From Methanobacteriota archaeon (lineage in GTDB: Archaea; Halobacteriota; Bog-38; Methanoflorentales; Methanoflorentaceae), in NCBI GenBank assembly GCA_003170935.1, contig PMYA01000046.1:1-8548 (forward strand): a stretch of DNA of 8,548 nt, written 5' to 3'. This document shows, in pieces, positions 1 to 6,436 of the stretch. Position numbers and translations under genes: made by a program. Numbering within the stretch: the first letter of the stretch is position 1; each line of letters opens with the position of its first letter. The notes below the pieces were generated by a model, which ran no database searches, had not been told where the DNA came from, and saw only the letters and a list, made by a program, of their open reading frames with translations.

Positions 1-1218
1 GCAGCTCTCCTGCTGGTGATCGCTAACCAGTTCCTGCTGTGGGGCATACACATAACACCGCTGACCCTCGGCGTTGTGCTGACCATCGTCGTCGTTGCTG
101 CTTTATTCCTTGTACCGCGGAGCGACGTGGCCAGTTTAGCGGTTCTCTTCTTCGTCCTGTTTGCGGGCATACTGCTGACGCACGAAGGGACCGCGGCGTA
201 TACCGCAATCGTCCTTGTCGTCGTCCTAGCGTCCTTTTGGTTGGTCAGCAAGCTGTCGCGCGGAGCGACGGACCGAGGCGAAATGCCAGATGTGACCACG
301 CCTCCCCGCCATTTACGCTCACTTGCGCTTCTAGTGGCGCTGTTCATTGGGGTGCTCATAAGCTATTGGACCTTCATCGGGGGCTCAGCCTTGAGCCGGG
401 CGGTCGCTATCTTGCGTGGGGGCTTTACGCCTACGAGTGTCCTCACACCACCTTCGGCTGCTTCAGCTGGCGCGCTAGCGAGCATCACGCCGACCATGCC
501 GTCCTCGTCGATACCGTTGTTTACTGATTTACCTATTCTAATCTTGATTTTCTTTGCTGCGTTTGGATTTTTGTGGCTTTTGGGCAAAAAAAGGACCAAA
601 GCGCTCACTGCCGCGTGGCTTGGCGGGTCAGCGCTTATACTAGCGATTACAGCAGGCATCTACTTTTTAGGCTCACCTGTGTCTCAGCCCGAACGATGGA
701 TCGTGTACCTGCAGGTGTTCATGGTAACGCCTGCGGCAGCTGGCATCTTGGCGCTCGGCTCTCTCTCGAACGCGCGAAAAGGTCTGGTAGTAATTTTTTC
801 GGCGGTGCTTGTCCTGGGCTTTGTAGGCGTAACGCATACAAATGCAAAGGTCGCAAGCGAAATGCCGTGGGACCAACGCCCTCGGATTGCTCTCGTCCAA
901 TCAGAAGCAGCCGCTGCTGAAACCATTGCGAACAAAACAAACGCCGGGCTGATACTGACGGATCTTGCTTACGCACCGATCTTCAAATATCAGTATAACT
1001 CGTCGCACGTCTCTGTGTTTCTACCGTTATCGGACACCAATGGGTTCTCCGATAAAAACAGCAGTTGGGTGCTAAGGCTTGAGATTGCTAACAATCCATA
1101 CCTCGCGAGCAATGGCCTGGTTGCTAAGATCGGAGCAGAGCGATACGAATCCATTAAAGCTACCGAAAATGTAGCGTACGATGCAGGCACCGTCCAGGTC
1201 GTGACTGCGAAATCGTAA
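1..1218 (+). CDS. C-terminal part of a large multi-pass membrane protein, DUF2206-like (5' end outside window)
   Basis: The frame is open from the first base, so the GTG at 16 is internal and the gene begins upstream; 405 residues are visible. There are about eight long hydrophobic segments. They include one followed by the short motif HEGTAAY, in the place where archaeal DUF2206 proteins usually carry a conserved His/Tyr-containing stretch. After the last segment come about 120 polar residues (from about base 850) with an AETIANKTNAGLILTD stretch, which resembles the soluble C-terminal domain of membrane glycosyltransferase-like proteins. DUF2206 proteins are common in archaeal surface-glycan clusters, but their reaction is unproven. 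The family call rests on overall architecture and on the related N-terminal fragment at the other end of the window. Another GT-C-like or polysaccharide-export membrane protein is possible. The gene stops right against the orc1/cdc6 remnant, with almost no spacer. Confidence 0.6.
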   Translation, partial: AALLLVIANQFLLWGIHITPLTLGVVLTIVVVAALFLVPRSDVASLAVLFFVLFAGILLTHEGTAAYTAIVLVVVLASFWLVSKLSRGATDRGEMPDVTTPPRHLRSLALLVALFIGVLISYWTFIGGSALSRAVAILRGGFTPTSVLTPPSAASAGALASITPTMPSSSIPLFTDLPILILIFFAAFGFLWLLGKKRTKALTAAWLGGSALILAITAGIYFLGSPVSQPERWIVYLQVFMVTPAAAGILALGSLSNARKGLVVIFSAVLVLGFVGVTHTNAKVASEMPWDQRPRIALVQSEAAAAETIANKTNAGLILTDLAYAPIFKYQYNSSHVSVFLPLSDTNGFSDKNSSWVLRLEIANNPYLASNGLVAKIGAERYESIKATENVAYDAGTVQVVTAKS

Positions 1219-1741
1219 ACTGACATCGCGAACAACTAGAGAGCCCTAGTGCATTGAATGATGAGGTCATCTCGTTATGCACTGCCCTGGCTGCTCAAAG
1301 GAACGGCGACGCCCGTTATGCTCTTGATTTACTATCAACTGCTGACCTTTGTGAAGAAGATCGGGCCACGGTGACAGAAGAAGATGTTCGACGTGCTGAA
1401 CGACTTGCAGAAGTATCATTGCTGCGCAGGGAGGTCGTGCGTCTCTCTCCACATCAGAAAGTGTTGCTTGAAAGTGTTTACAGCAAAGAAGAAAAGCAAT
1501 CACCAACCGGGGTTTATCGGGAATTCAACAACATCATGCGGCTCAGTAGTCGAGAGCAGGTTTCGCATAAGACGCTTTCAGCACTCATAGCTGAATTGGA
1601 GTAGTACGGCTACGTCGAGGTAGAACGAAAAGGACGTGGCAGGGGAGGTGGAGTCGATTTTCATATATCCCCTACGGCTCAGTTGAACGGAAAGCACTTT
1701 TAGATGCGCTTAAGGATTTAGCATCCATATATGGGGGCTAA
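1219..1741 (+). pseudogene. cdc6: Decayed orc1/cdc6 replication initiator, C-terminal fragment
   Basis: The reading frame through 1224-1601 encodes the end of the Orc1/Cdc6 ATPase lid and the start of the winged-helix DNA-binding domain. Typical family motifs are visible: LNDEVISLC, AAQRNGDARYALDLL (the sensor-2 region with GDAR), TVTEEDVRRAE, and LSPHQKVLLESVY, followed by a wing-type stretch ending SALIAELE. An amber codon at 1602-1604 interrupts it. The same frame then continues with YGYVEVERKGRGRGGG, the expected beta-wing. Near 1665-1678 the homology moves to another frame, which ends SVERKALLDALKDLAS and stops at TAA 1739-1741. The Walker A and B parts of the AAA+ domain are absent: an in-frame TGA at 1221 and the upstream gene's stop at 1216-1218 abut the remnant. 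A TTG-started 116-residue product from 1254 would lack ATPase and a complete wing, so I call it non-functional. Orc1/Cdc6 identity is secure; pseudogene status depends on the stop and frameshift being real. Confidence 0.88.
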
Positions 1742-1746
1742 TCATT

Positions 1747-1790
1747 ATTTATAACAAAGAGCAGTATGCAAACGCACCTTTTTAAAAAAC
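1747..1790 (+). promoter_or_regulatory. Possible archaeal promoter for the FkbM gene
   Basis: Two AT-rich TATA-like stretches lie between the cdc6 remnant and the methyltransferase: TTTATAAC near 1749 and TTTAAAAAAC at 1781-1790. The second would put a start site about 35-40 bases before the ATG at 1849. No Shine-Dalgarno match of note precedes that ATG. This is composition evidence only. Confidence 0.22.
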
Positions 1791-1848
1791 GGTAACATTA
1801 AGCCAACCTTGGCCTCCTAAAAGACGAAAGCCACTCATCTAAAGCACC

Positions 1849-2718
1849 ATGATCAGACGAAATATTCAGAATGTCCTGAAACTAGGATATAAAACGGTGA
1901 GTGGAAGATCCGTTTTTGCCAAAACGCCCCTTCTCTCAAAGTTGTTTCGCTCTATTGCTAAGCGGGTCGTTGTGAACAACGGTGGCGTTTACGCAATAAA
2001 AGGGCACGAAATGCATATTCCTGCTGACGATGCTTGTTTTTACGAATATACATTGGGTGATTATGAATCAGCTAAAACCGAGGTTTTTGTTAAGTCACTT
2101 CATACTGGAGACGTGGCCATCGACGTTGGAGCGCACATCGGTTATTATACTCTCCTTGCTGCTAGGCAAGTTGGTGAAAATGGGAGGGTCTTCGCATTTG
2201 AGCCAGATCCAGATAACTATGACCTCTTGGTGAAAAACATCAAATTGAATAACTATGAAAATGTCGTCCCAATCAAGAAAGCGGTCAGTAATAAAACTGT
2301 TAGTACCGAGCTATTTCTGGCATCAAGTTCAACACACAGTTTATTTCGTGCTCCTACTTCTGAGCCCGCAAGAAGCATAGTTGTAGAATCAGTAAGTCTT
2401 GACGATTTTTTCAGCGGATGTCCCTCCTCCGTGACGTCAAGAATCAGACTCATCAAAATGGATATAGAGGGAGCAGAAATGTTAGCACTGTTGGGAATGG
2501 CTCAACTAATAAAAGGTACGCCATTGACGATGATAACCGAGGTTGCCCGTCACCAGATAATCAATTCTGGCTTCGAGCCTGCAGAATTTCTTTCAAAACT
2601 TGTTGAATATGGTTTCGAGCTTACGGTCATCGGTGAAAAAGCTTACAGCACAAGTGCGATCATCGATATGGCCAATCGAGGCACGTGGCTGGACTTGTTG
2701 TGCTTCAAGGCCCACTGA
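1849..2718 (+). CDS. FkbM-family SAM-dependent methyltransferase
   Basis: This 289-residue protein matches the FkbM methyltransferase fold. The N-terminal 85 residues include the usual entry segment (YEYTLGDYE, 66-73). Motif I is D92-VGAHIG-98, which binds S-adenosylmethionine. The acidic loop is F117-E118-P, followed by DNYDLLVKNIKLNN. The family hallmark KMDIEGAE is at 203-210, and the chain ends with GTWLDLLCFK. FkbM proteins usually O-methylate sugars or polyketides; in a glycan cluster the likely substrate is a hydroxyl group on a surface sugar, which is inference. No membrane segment is seen, so it should be cytosolic or peripheral. The ATG at 1849 gives a full-length family member. The gene is more AT-rich than its neighbours (about one third G+C in 2221-2280 by hand count, against 60% in 6841-6900 of the dehydratase gene), which suggests recent acquisition. 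It converges on the broken lipoprotein gene with only four bases between the stops. Confidence 0.9.
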   Translation: MIRRNIQNVLKLGYKTVSGRSVFAKTPLLSKLFRSIAKRVVVNNGGVYAIKGHEMHIPADDACFYEYTLGDYESAKTEVFVKSLHTGDVAIDVGAHIGYYTLLAARQVGENGRVFAFEPDPDNYDLLVKNIKLNNYENVVPIKKAVSNKTVSTELFLASSSTHSLFRAPTSEPARSIVVESVSLDDFFSGCPSSVTSRIRLIKMDIEGAEMLALLGMAQLIKGTPLTMITEVARHQIINSGFEPAEFLSKLVEYGFELTVIGEKAYSTSAIIDMANRGTWLDLLCFKAH

Positions 2719-2722
2719 ATTT

Positions 2723-3304
2723 TCAATCCGTCTGTAACCTAACTTGCGCTTGCGAGAGCTGAGGCGGTGAAGGCGTTGCTGTAGCCGCTACTGTTGCGTT
2801 GATCGATGGCAGAACACGTGATGATGACTCAATAATTAGAGAATCAATTCGCTCTAAATAGTAGGTCGTATTACCAGAAGGCACAGTGACCTCCTCCGAA
2901 ACGGAGGAATATATAACGCCGGTAACGAGCGCATAAAGTGAAGCGGGTTCGGCTGTGTCAGGCTTGTGCGTGTATATAAGTTCATGACGATCGAAATATG
3001 CTCTAGCGCCATCTATCGTTGGGAATGAGTAAACTTATAATCCCACGTTGTGATTTCAGTTTCGCTTGTTATTTTCATATGAACTGTGATGGTGGTATTA
3101 TTCATCCACGTCACGTTGTAGTCCTCATACCGGTGATTTGTTGCGCTTGCGTTATATCTAGCTTCTACACCTTGTAACAATACGGACCGCCCTGTCGTCG
3201 GATATGCGGTGCTTACGCTGCTTGCTTGATTATTTGCAGTGCAACCCGCTACAAGCAACGCGACTAAAATAAGAACAAGTATCGCTTTTATCGGTCAATT
3301 GCAT
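2723..3304 (-). pseudogene. Broken lipoprotein gene, function unknown
   Basis: Read on the minus strand, this looks like one secreted lipoprotein of about 190 residues split over three frames. The N-terminal hydrophobic stretch IKAILVLILVALLVAGC ends in a lipobox whose cysteine would be lipidated. It is followed by TANNQASSVSTAYPTTG and a Thr/Asn-rich region. The hydrophobic stretch has no usable start in its own frame (a TGA lies at 3297-3295). An ATG at 3304-3302 in another frame would supply one after a one-base correction. The frame then ends at TAG 3015-3013 after WDYKFTHSQR. The adjacent frame, entered near 3027, stays open through FPTIDGARAYFD, VTVPSGNTTYYLERI and a Ser/Thr/Pro-rich tail to TGA 2725-2723. 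The open region that remains (3258-3013) would start at a TTG with only five residues before the cysteine, too short for export. I do not recognise a domain. Sequencing error in short base runs is an alternative to true decay. Confidence 0.6.
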
Positions 3305-3620
3305 ACGATTAAGTAAGTGGTGATTTGTGGCTTAACTATTCCTATTCTTTTTTGACCCAAACAGTCTAGCCCAGAAGCCAACTCTGGGGGCGGGGACCGA
3401 GCATCACGATTTCCTATCCTTTACGTATATGGCAAGCACAGTCTTGCGTAGAGCGTATAACTCGGTGAACATGCTTACTGAGTTGTGCTGACAGTGTTTA
3501 CCTCACTCGCCCGGATACCATAACCGTTATATGATCGTTAGGCATGTAGCTAGCTTGGAGCACCCCCCGCCCTCTTGCGCCACAGAGCACTAGAAACACG
3601 ACGAAAAGTCCTGACAAGCC
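3305..3620. other. Gene-poor stretch with weak coding debris and hairpins
   Basis: No intact gene is visible in these 316 bases. Three hairpins can be drawn: CCCAGA/TCTGGG (3370-3388), GCAAG/CTTGC (3432-3447) and AACTCGGT/ACTGAGTT with one G-T pair (3459-3484). TTATAT at 3527-3532 is a possible TATA element for the glycosyltransferase, about 90 bases before its ATG. Minus-strand frames hold fragments that look protein-like but do not join into one open frame: a hydrophobic FVVFLVLC segment starting near 3618, and the piece listed separately at 3332-3472. A T-rich run lies at 3347-3354. Nothing here resembles a tRNA. Confidence 0.4.
3332..3472 (-). pseudogene. Possible gene fragment with an in-frame stop
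   Basis: On the minus strand an ATG at 3472 opens MFTELYALRKTVLAIYVKD and meets TGA at 3406-3404. The same frame then runs on through VGFWARLFGSKKNRNS to TAA 3334-3332. The second part looks like the basic C-terminal tail of a membrane protein. The first part contains FTELYAL, reminiscent of the FTELYLLG motif of the DUF1616 proteins in this window, but the glycine that should follow is absent. The match is short enough to be chance, so this is a weak call. Confidence 0.2.
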
Positions 3621-4712
3621 ATGCAGATTTGCGCTGTTACGGTTGCATACAACAATCCCAAGGAGCTTGCGCGCTTGCTGCGTTCGCTGCAAACTCAACC
3701 GAGCTTGAACGGTTTAATCGTGCTCGACAATTCGCGCGAAGAGTACCTCAAAGAAAACGAGGCAATATTCCGAACGCACGCCGACCGTTACGTATTCACT
3801 CACCTCGTCCACCTAAGAAAAAATATCGGTTCAGCAGGTGCCTTTTGTCAAGGAATGAAAATCGCGCACGAAAAAGGGTTCGATTGGGTATGGCTGCTTG
3901 ATCAGGACGGTACTGCTGAAAACGGCTGTTTAGCCTCTCTGCTGCGAAACGCTGGACAGGCAGATATCTTATGTCCTCAAATCGTAGATATTGACAATCC
4001 CACCATCGTTCTGCCACAATCCGGAGCAATACAGAATTTTTGGGGTCGGATGGTCTGGATTGCTTTCACGCAAAGTCGCAACATCTCTTTTTTTGCGACG
4101 CACGGAGCACTGATTTCGAAGTCCGTACTCGACCGAATAGGATACTACGACCCGCGCAACTTCTTTGTCGGTTCTGAGGACAGTGATTATGCGTTTCGGG
4201 CAACTTCTGAACACATGGTGGTCCGCCTTGTGGTTGAAGCCAGAGCTTTCCATCCAGATGCCCGCTTCAGGAGTATCGAAAAGAGACGCGGTTTGATTGA
4301 CGAGGGGGTGATTGACAACATTTCTGCCGAGCGTGGTCGAGATGCGATCGACCATTTGAGCGCTCGTCTGCTTTTGAGGGCGCAGCAGTCCATTCTCCAC
4401 GTTGCACGTTTACTTCCTGAACACCTAGGCTACGTGGACAGTAGGCTAATCGGGGATAGAAACTGTCGTAAGACACAAGGTGTTGCCAGCTTATCCTTCG
4501 CGTACTTGGCGACTAAACGATTAACTTCCTTTCAGCTCGGAGTTGCTTGCATATACTCCCTGCTCACGTTGTTGTTTCGTAAGCTCATTGGCGGTAGCCG
4601 AATTAGTTTAAAGGGAACCGTCTCGATGTATTCGATCTGCTTGCAGAGCAAGCTAAGAAAGGAATGGCCCTTTGGGTCCATTGAACAGTTTTGTCTACGT
4701 ATTGCCGAATAA
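3621..4712 (+). CDS. Family 2 glycosyltransferase (rhamnosyl/galactofuranosyl type)
   Basis: This 363-residue protein has a GT-A nucleotide-sugar binding fold of family GT2. It opens with ICAVTVAYNNPKELARLLRSL and VLDNS (35-38). NIGSAGAFCQGM (69-80) is close to the NxGxAGGF motif of galactofuranosyl- and rhamnosyltransferases. The metal-binding D94-QDG motif sits in WVWLLDQDGT. The acceptor-side FFVGSEDSDY (181-190), with E186 and D187, would hold the catalytic base, and H211 follows in FHPDA. After about residue 225 the chain is variable, with one moderately hydrophobic stretch near 310-335 that may touch the membrane. It would transfer a sugar from a nucleotide donor to a growing surface glycan on the cytosolic side; donor and acceptor cannot be read from the sequence. 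The ATG at 3621 starts exactly at the first beta strand, as is normal for the family. No good ribosome site is seen, which fits a weak-leader archaeal gene. Confidence 0.9.
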   Translation: MQICAVTVAYNNPKELARLLRSLQTQPSLNGLIVLDNSREEYLKENEAIFRTHADRYVFTHLVHLRKNIGSAGAFCQGMKIAHEKGFDWVWLLDQDGTAENGCLASLLRNAGQADILCPQIVDIDNPTIVLPQSGAIQNFWGRMVWIAFTQSRNISFFATHGALISKSVLDRIGYYDPRNFFVGSEDSDYAFRATSEHMVVRLVVEARAFHPDARFRSIEKRRGLIDEGVIDNISAERGRDAIDHLSARLLLRAQQSILHVARLLPEHLGYVDSRLIGDRNCRKTQGVASLSFAYLATKRLTSFQLGVACIYSLLTLLFRKLIGGSRISLKGTVSMYSICLQSKLRKEWPFGSIEQFCLRIAE

Positions 4713-4911
4713 GCTCCTCGATCATATTATCGTCATCATTTATGCGACCGCTCTTAACGTTCATAACGCGTTCTGCGGATGCCTAAAGCGTCGCAACGGC
4801 TCTTCGCGTGCTTGAATTTGTGGGTTATCGTTTACGACTTTCACTGGTAACGCTTTATCAGGCTGTAACGTTTGGCAACACTAGGTTTGTCTGCCGCAAC
4901 CACGGTCGAGC

Positions 4912-4956
4912 GTTTAGCTAAACATATAAAGCATTCGCGACGTTAAGCGGACAAAC
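4912..4956 (+). promoter_or_regulatory. Candidate promoter with palindromic operator upstream of the DUF1616 gene
   Basis: ATATAAA at 4924-4930 is a good archaeal TATA box and would place transcription start near 4953-4956. It follows directly after a perfect 12-base palindrome, GTTTAGCTAAAC (4912-4923), in the position of the TFB-recognition element. A wider inverted pair GTTTGTC (4885-4891) and GACAAAC (4950-4956) encloses both. The leader to the GTG at 5002 would be about 45-50 bases. A regulator binding the palindrome could block TBP/TFB; this is inferred from layout only. Confidence 0.4.
4936..4944 (-). repeat. 9-base motif AACGTCGCG, inverted copy
   Basis: CGCGACGTT just downstream of the TATA box is the reverse complement of the AACGTCGCG found at the stop codons of both DUF1616 genes (5891 and 6437). 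It may be chance or a shared regulatory or processing site. Confidence 0.25.
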
Positions 4957-5001
4957 AGAACCAATTAAGCGAGTCACGATACGCAATATAGCACCGAGGT
5001 A

Positions 5002-5892
5002 GTGAAAGAGCAAGTGAAACCCATTAACACCTTCGGAGACCTCGTCCTTATTTTAGGCATCGCGCTTGCAGCGCTTGTAGTAGCGAGTGTTCCAGCATTT
5101 AGTGTAACCATCGCTCGCCCCATTATTGGTGCGATAGCAGTTCTTTTTGTCCCCGGATATGGGTTCATCGCGGCGCTGTTTCCCCAAAAGGCGACGCTCG
5201 GAAACGGCGTCAGGATAGGGTTCTCTTTTGGCGTCAGCATTGTAATCGTACCGCTCCTTGAAATAGCCCTCAACTATACCCAGTGGGGCATCCGACTAGG
5301 CCCGACACTTGTCGTCCTTGTCGTTTTTACGCTTGTGTGCGTCATTGTTGCGAGCATTCGTCGGTATAAACTCCCCCCAGAACAGCGCTTTGCCGTCAAT
5401 TGGTCGGCGTGGCACCAATCAGACGACCGAGAGGGGACTTGGCCCGTTGTAAGCACGTTCGATCGAATGCTCTCGATTGTACTCGTTATAGCGATAATAG
5501 CGTCGGTCGCCGTTGCGAGTTACGCGTTGATTATCCAGACACACAGCGAACACTTTACTGAGTTTTACGTTCTCGGTGCTAACGACACGCTTGGCAACTA
5601 TACAACGAACTTCACGGCGGGGGTTCCAAGTCCTGTAACGGTAGGTATTATTAACCACGAGGCGCGGAACGTTACGTATACGCTGGTCGTTTCTGCGAAC
5701 AACAGCACGCAACGCAGCACAGTCCACTCAGAACAAGTGACCCTCTCCGACGGCCAGCAGTGGGAAAAGCAGATAGATCTTGTAGTAAATCAATTGGGGG
5801 AAAATGTTAAACTTGATTTTGCCCTTTACACGGACCCCTCAACCGTTGACCCCTATCGCGACGCGCATATCTGGGTGAATGTTGCAGCATAA
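5002..5892 (+). CDS. DUF1616 family membrane protein
   Basis: This 296-residue protein has the full DUF1616 layout. Four membrane segments lie at about 13-32, 38-60, 70-90 and 99-119, with the family's LFVPGYGFIAALFP (48-61) and FSFGVSIVIVP signatures. A charged loop of about 35 residues follows, then a fifth segment at 156-178. The C-terminal ectodomain begins HFTEFYVLG (184-192) and contains TVGIINHEARNVTYT, the usual DUF1616 NHE motif, and ends in WVNV. It has six N-X-S/T sequons (N194, N199, N203, N223, N233, N234), so it is a plausible N-glycosylation target on the outer face. DUF1616 proteins occur in archaeal surface-polysaccharide clusters; no activity is established. The start is uncertain: GTG 5002 has GAGGT only one base before it, while GTG 5014 has the same GAGGT thirteen bases upstream. 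Both give an intact protein. The following gene is a half-length relative. Confidence 0.9.
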   Translation: MKEQVKPINTFGDLVLILGIALAALVVASVPAFSVTIARPIIGAIAVLFVPGYGFIAALFPQKATLGNGVRIGFSFGVSIVIVPLLEIALNYTQWGIRLGPTLVVLVVFTLVCVIVASIRRYKLPPEQRFAVNWSAWHQSDDREGTWPVVSTFDRMLSIVLVIAIIASVAVASYALIIQTHSEHFTEFYVLGANDTLGNYTTNFTAGVPSPVTVGIINHEARNVTYTLVVSANNSTQRSTVHSEQVTLSDGQQWEKQIDLVVNQLGENVKLDFALYTDPSTVDPYRDAHIWVNVAA

Positions 5893-5899
5893 CGTCGCG
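5891..5899 (+). repeat. 9-base motif AACGTCGCG at DUF1616 stop
   Basis: The motif overlaps the TAA stop (5890-5892). An identical copy starts three bases after the stop of the second DUF1616 gene, at 6437, and an inverted copy lies at 4936. Confidence 0.3.
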
Positions 5900-5911
5900 T
5901 AACGATGCTTC

Positions 5912-5936
5912 CACGCACAAAGCCTATGTGAGCGTG
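5912..5936 (+). other. Stem-loop downstream of the DUF1616 gene
   Basis: CACGCACA and TGTGAGCGTG can pair over eight bases with a two-base bulge and a seven-base loop. It starts 20 bases after the stop. No T-tract follows, so it is more likely an RNA 3'-end or processing structure than a terminator, if it is anything. Confidence 0.25.
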
Positions 5937-5992
5937 CAAATCTGCTGTTCGTTGACCCCCGCTTCATAAACAAAAACTTATGAATAAGCACG

Positions 5993-6433
5993 ATGAGTAA
6001 AGGGAGTGACGTGAACCGTACTAAAGTTCTCACTTTAATCTTGGCAGCTATATTGCTTCTCGCCATTGCCGGAACAATACTGATCGTGCTCTTCCCGCAG
6101 CCTTCTGAACCGTTTACTGAGTTATATCTTCTAGGTCCCGGCGGAAAAGCTTCAGGTTATCCTACGAATCTGACTGTGGGTCAAACTGGTAACGTGACTG
6201 TTGGTGTCGTCAACCACGAAAACGCAAATGTAGATTATAGGTTGGTCGCGACGCTTGAAAACAAAACCGTCACAACAAAAACGTTTAGCTTGGCCAATGG
6301 TCAAAAATGGGAAGACTCGATCTCCTTTACCCCGACTACGAGGGGCGCAGGGCAAAAGATGCAAGTTGACCTATACAAAGGGGGCAATGCGACAGTTTAT
6401 CGGTCGGTATACCTCGTTCTGACGGTCAGCTGA
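5993..6433 (+). CDS. Half-length DUF1616 protein: one membrane segment plus ectodomain
   Basis: This 146-residue protein has a short basic N-terminus, one hydrophobic anchor (11-34) and an ectodomain. The ectodomain matches the C-terminal half of the preceding DUF1616 protein: FTELYLLG against FTEFYVLG, VGVVNHENANVDY against VGIINHEARNVTY, and GQKWE against GQQWE. The four N-terminal membrane segments of DUF1616 are missing. Four sequons are present (N59, N67, N90, N132). The anchor should place the domain outside the cell. A partial duplication of the neighbour is one origin; an old stand-alone family is another. The ATG at 5993 gives MSKGSDVNRTK. GTG at 6011 is a serious alternative, since GGAGTGA sits just before it and would leave VNRTK ahead of the anchor. 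A six-codon frame, ATG 5980 to TAA 6000, overlaps the first start and could be a leader, but there is no proof it is translated. Confidence 0.82.
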   Translation: MSKGSDVNRTKVLTLILAAILLLAIAGTILIVLFPQPSEPFTELYLLGPGGKASGYPTNLTVGQTGNVTVGVVNHENANVDYRLVATLENKTVTTKTFSLANGQKWEDSISFTPTTRGAGQKMQVDLYKGGNATVYRSVYLVLTVS

Positions 6434-6436
6434 TAC

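Larger units (their letters stand above)
4713..5001. other. Intergenic region, no gene recognised
   Basis: These 289 bases separate the glycosyltransferase from the DUF1616 gene. Short open stretches exist on both strands, but none has a recognisable domain or a good start. The last 90 bases carry the promoter-like elements listed separately. I see no tRNA, and no terminator with a T-tract after the glycosyltransferase stop. Confidence 0.4.

Noticed and set aside
1602..1604. TAG read as pyrrolysine in a functional Cdc6 protein
   Set aside because: Orc1/Cdc6 proteins have no known pyrrolysine, the ATPase domain is missing, and a frameshift follows downstream.
3347..3354. T-rich run as a terminator
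   Set aside because: No plus-strand gene ends nearby (the closest stop is over 600 bases upstream), and on the minus strand it is an A-run ahead of the broken lipoprotein gene.
3498..3698. A 66-codon minus-strand frame with a hydrophobic segment, overlapping the glycosyltransferase start
   Set aside because: It overlaps 78 bases of a well-supported gene on the other strand and has no clear lipobox or domain. I kept the hydrophobic part only as possible debris.
3969..4400. A 143-codon minus-strand frame inside the glycosyltransferase gene
   Set aside because: It is antisense to conserved GT2 motifs and shows no family of its own.
5980..6000. Six-codon frame ATG to TAA before the half-length DUF1616 gene as a regulatory leader peptide
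   Set aside because: It is too short to judge, has no run of diagnostic codons, and can arise by chance. It is mentioned only because it bears on the start choice.
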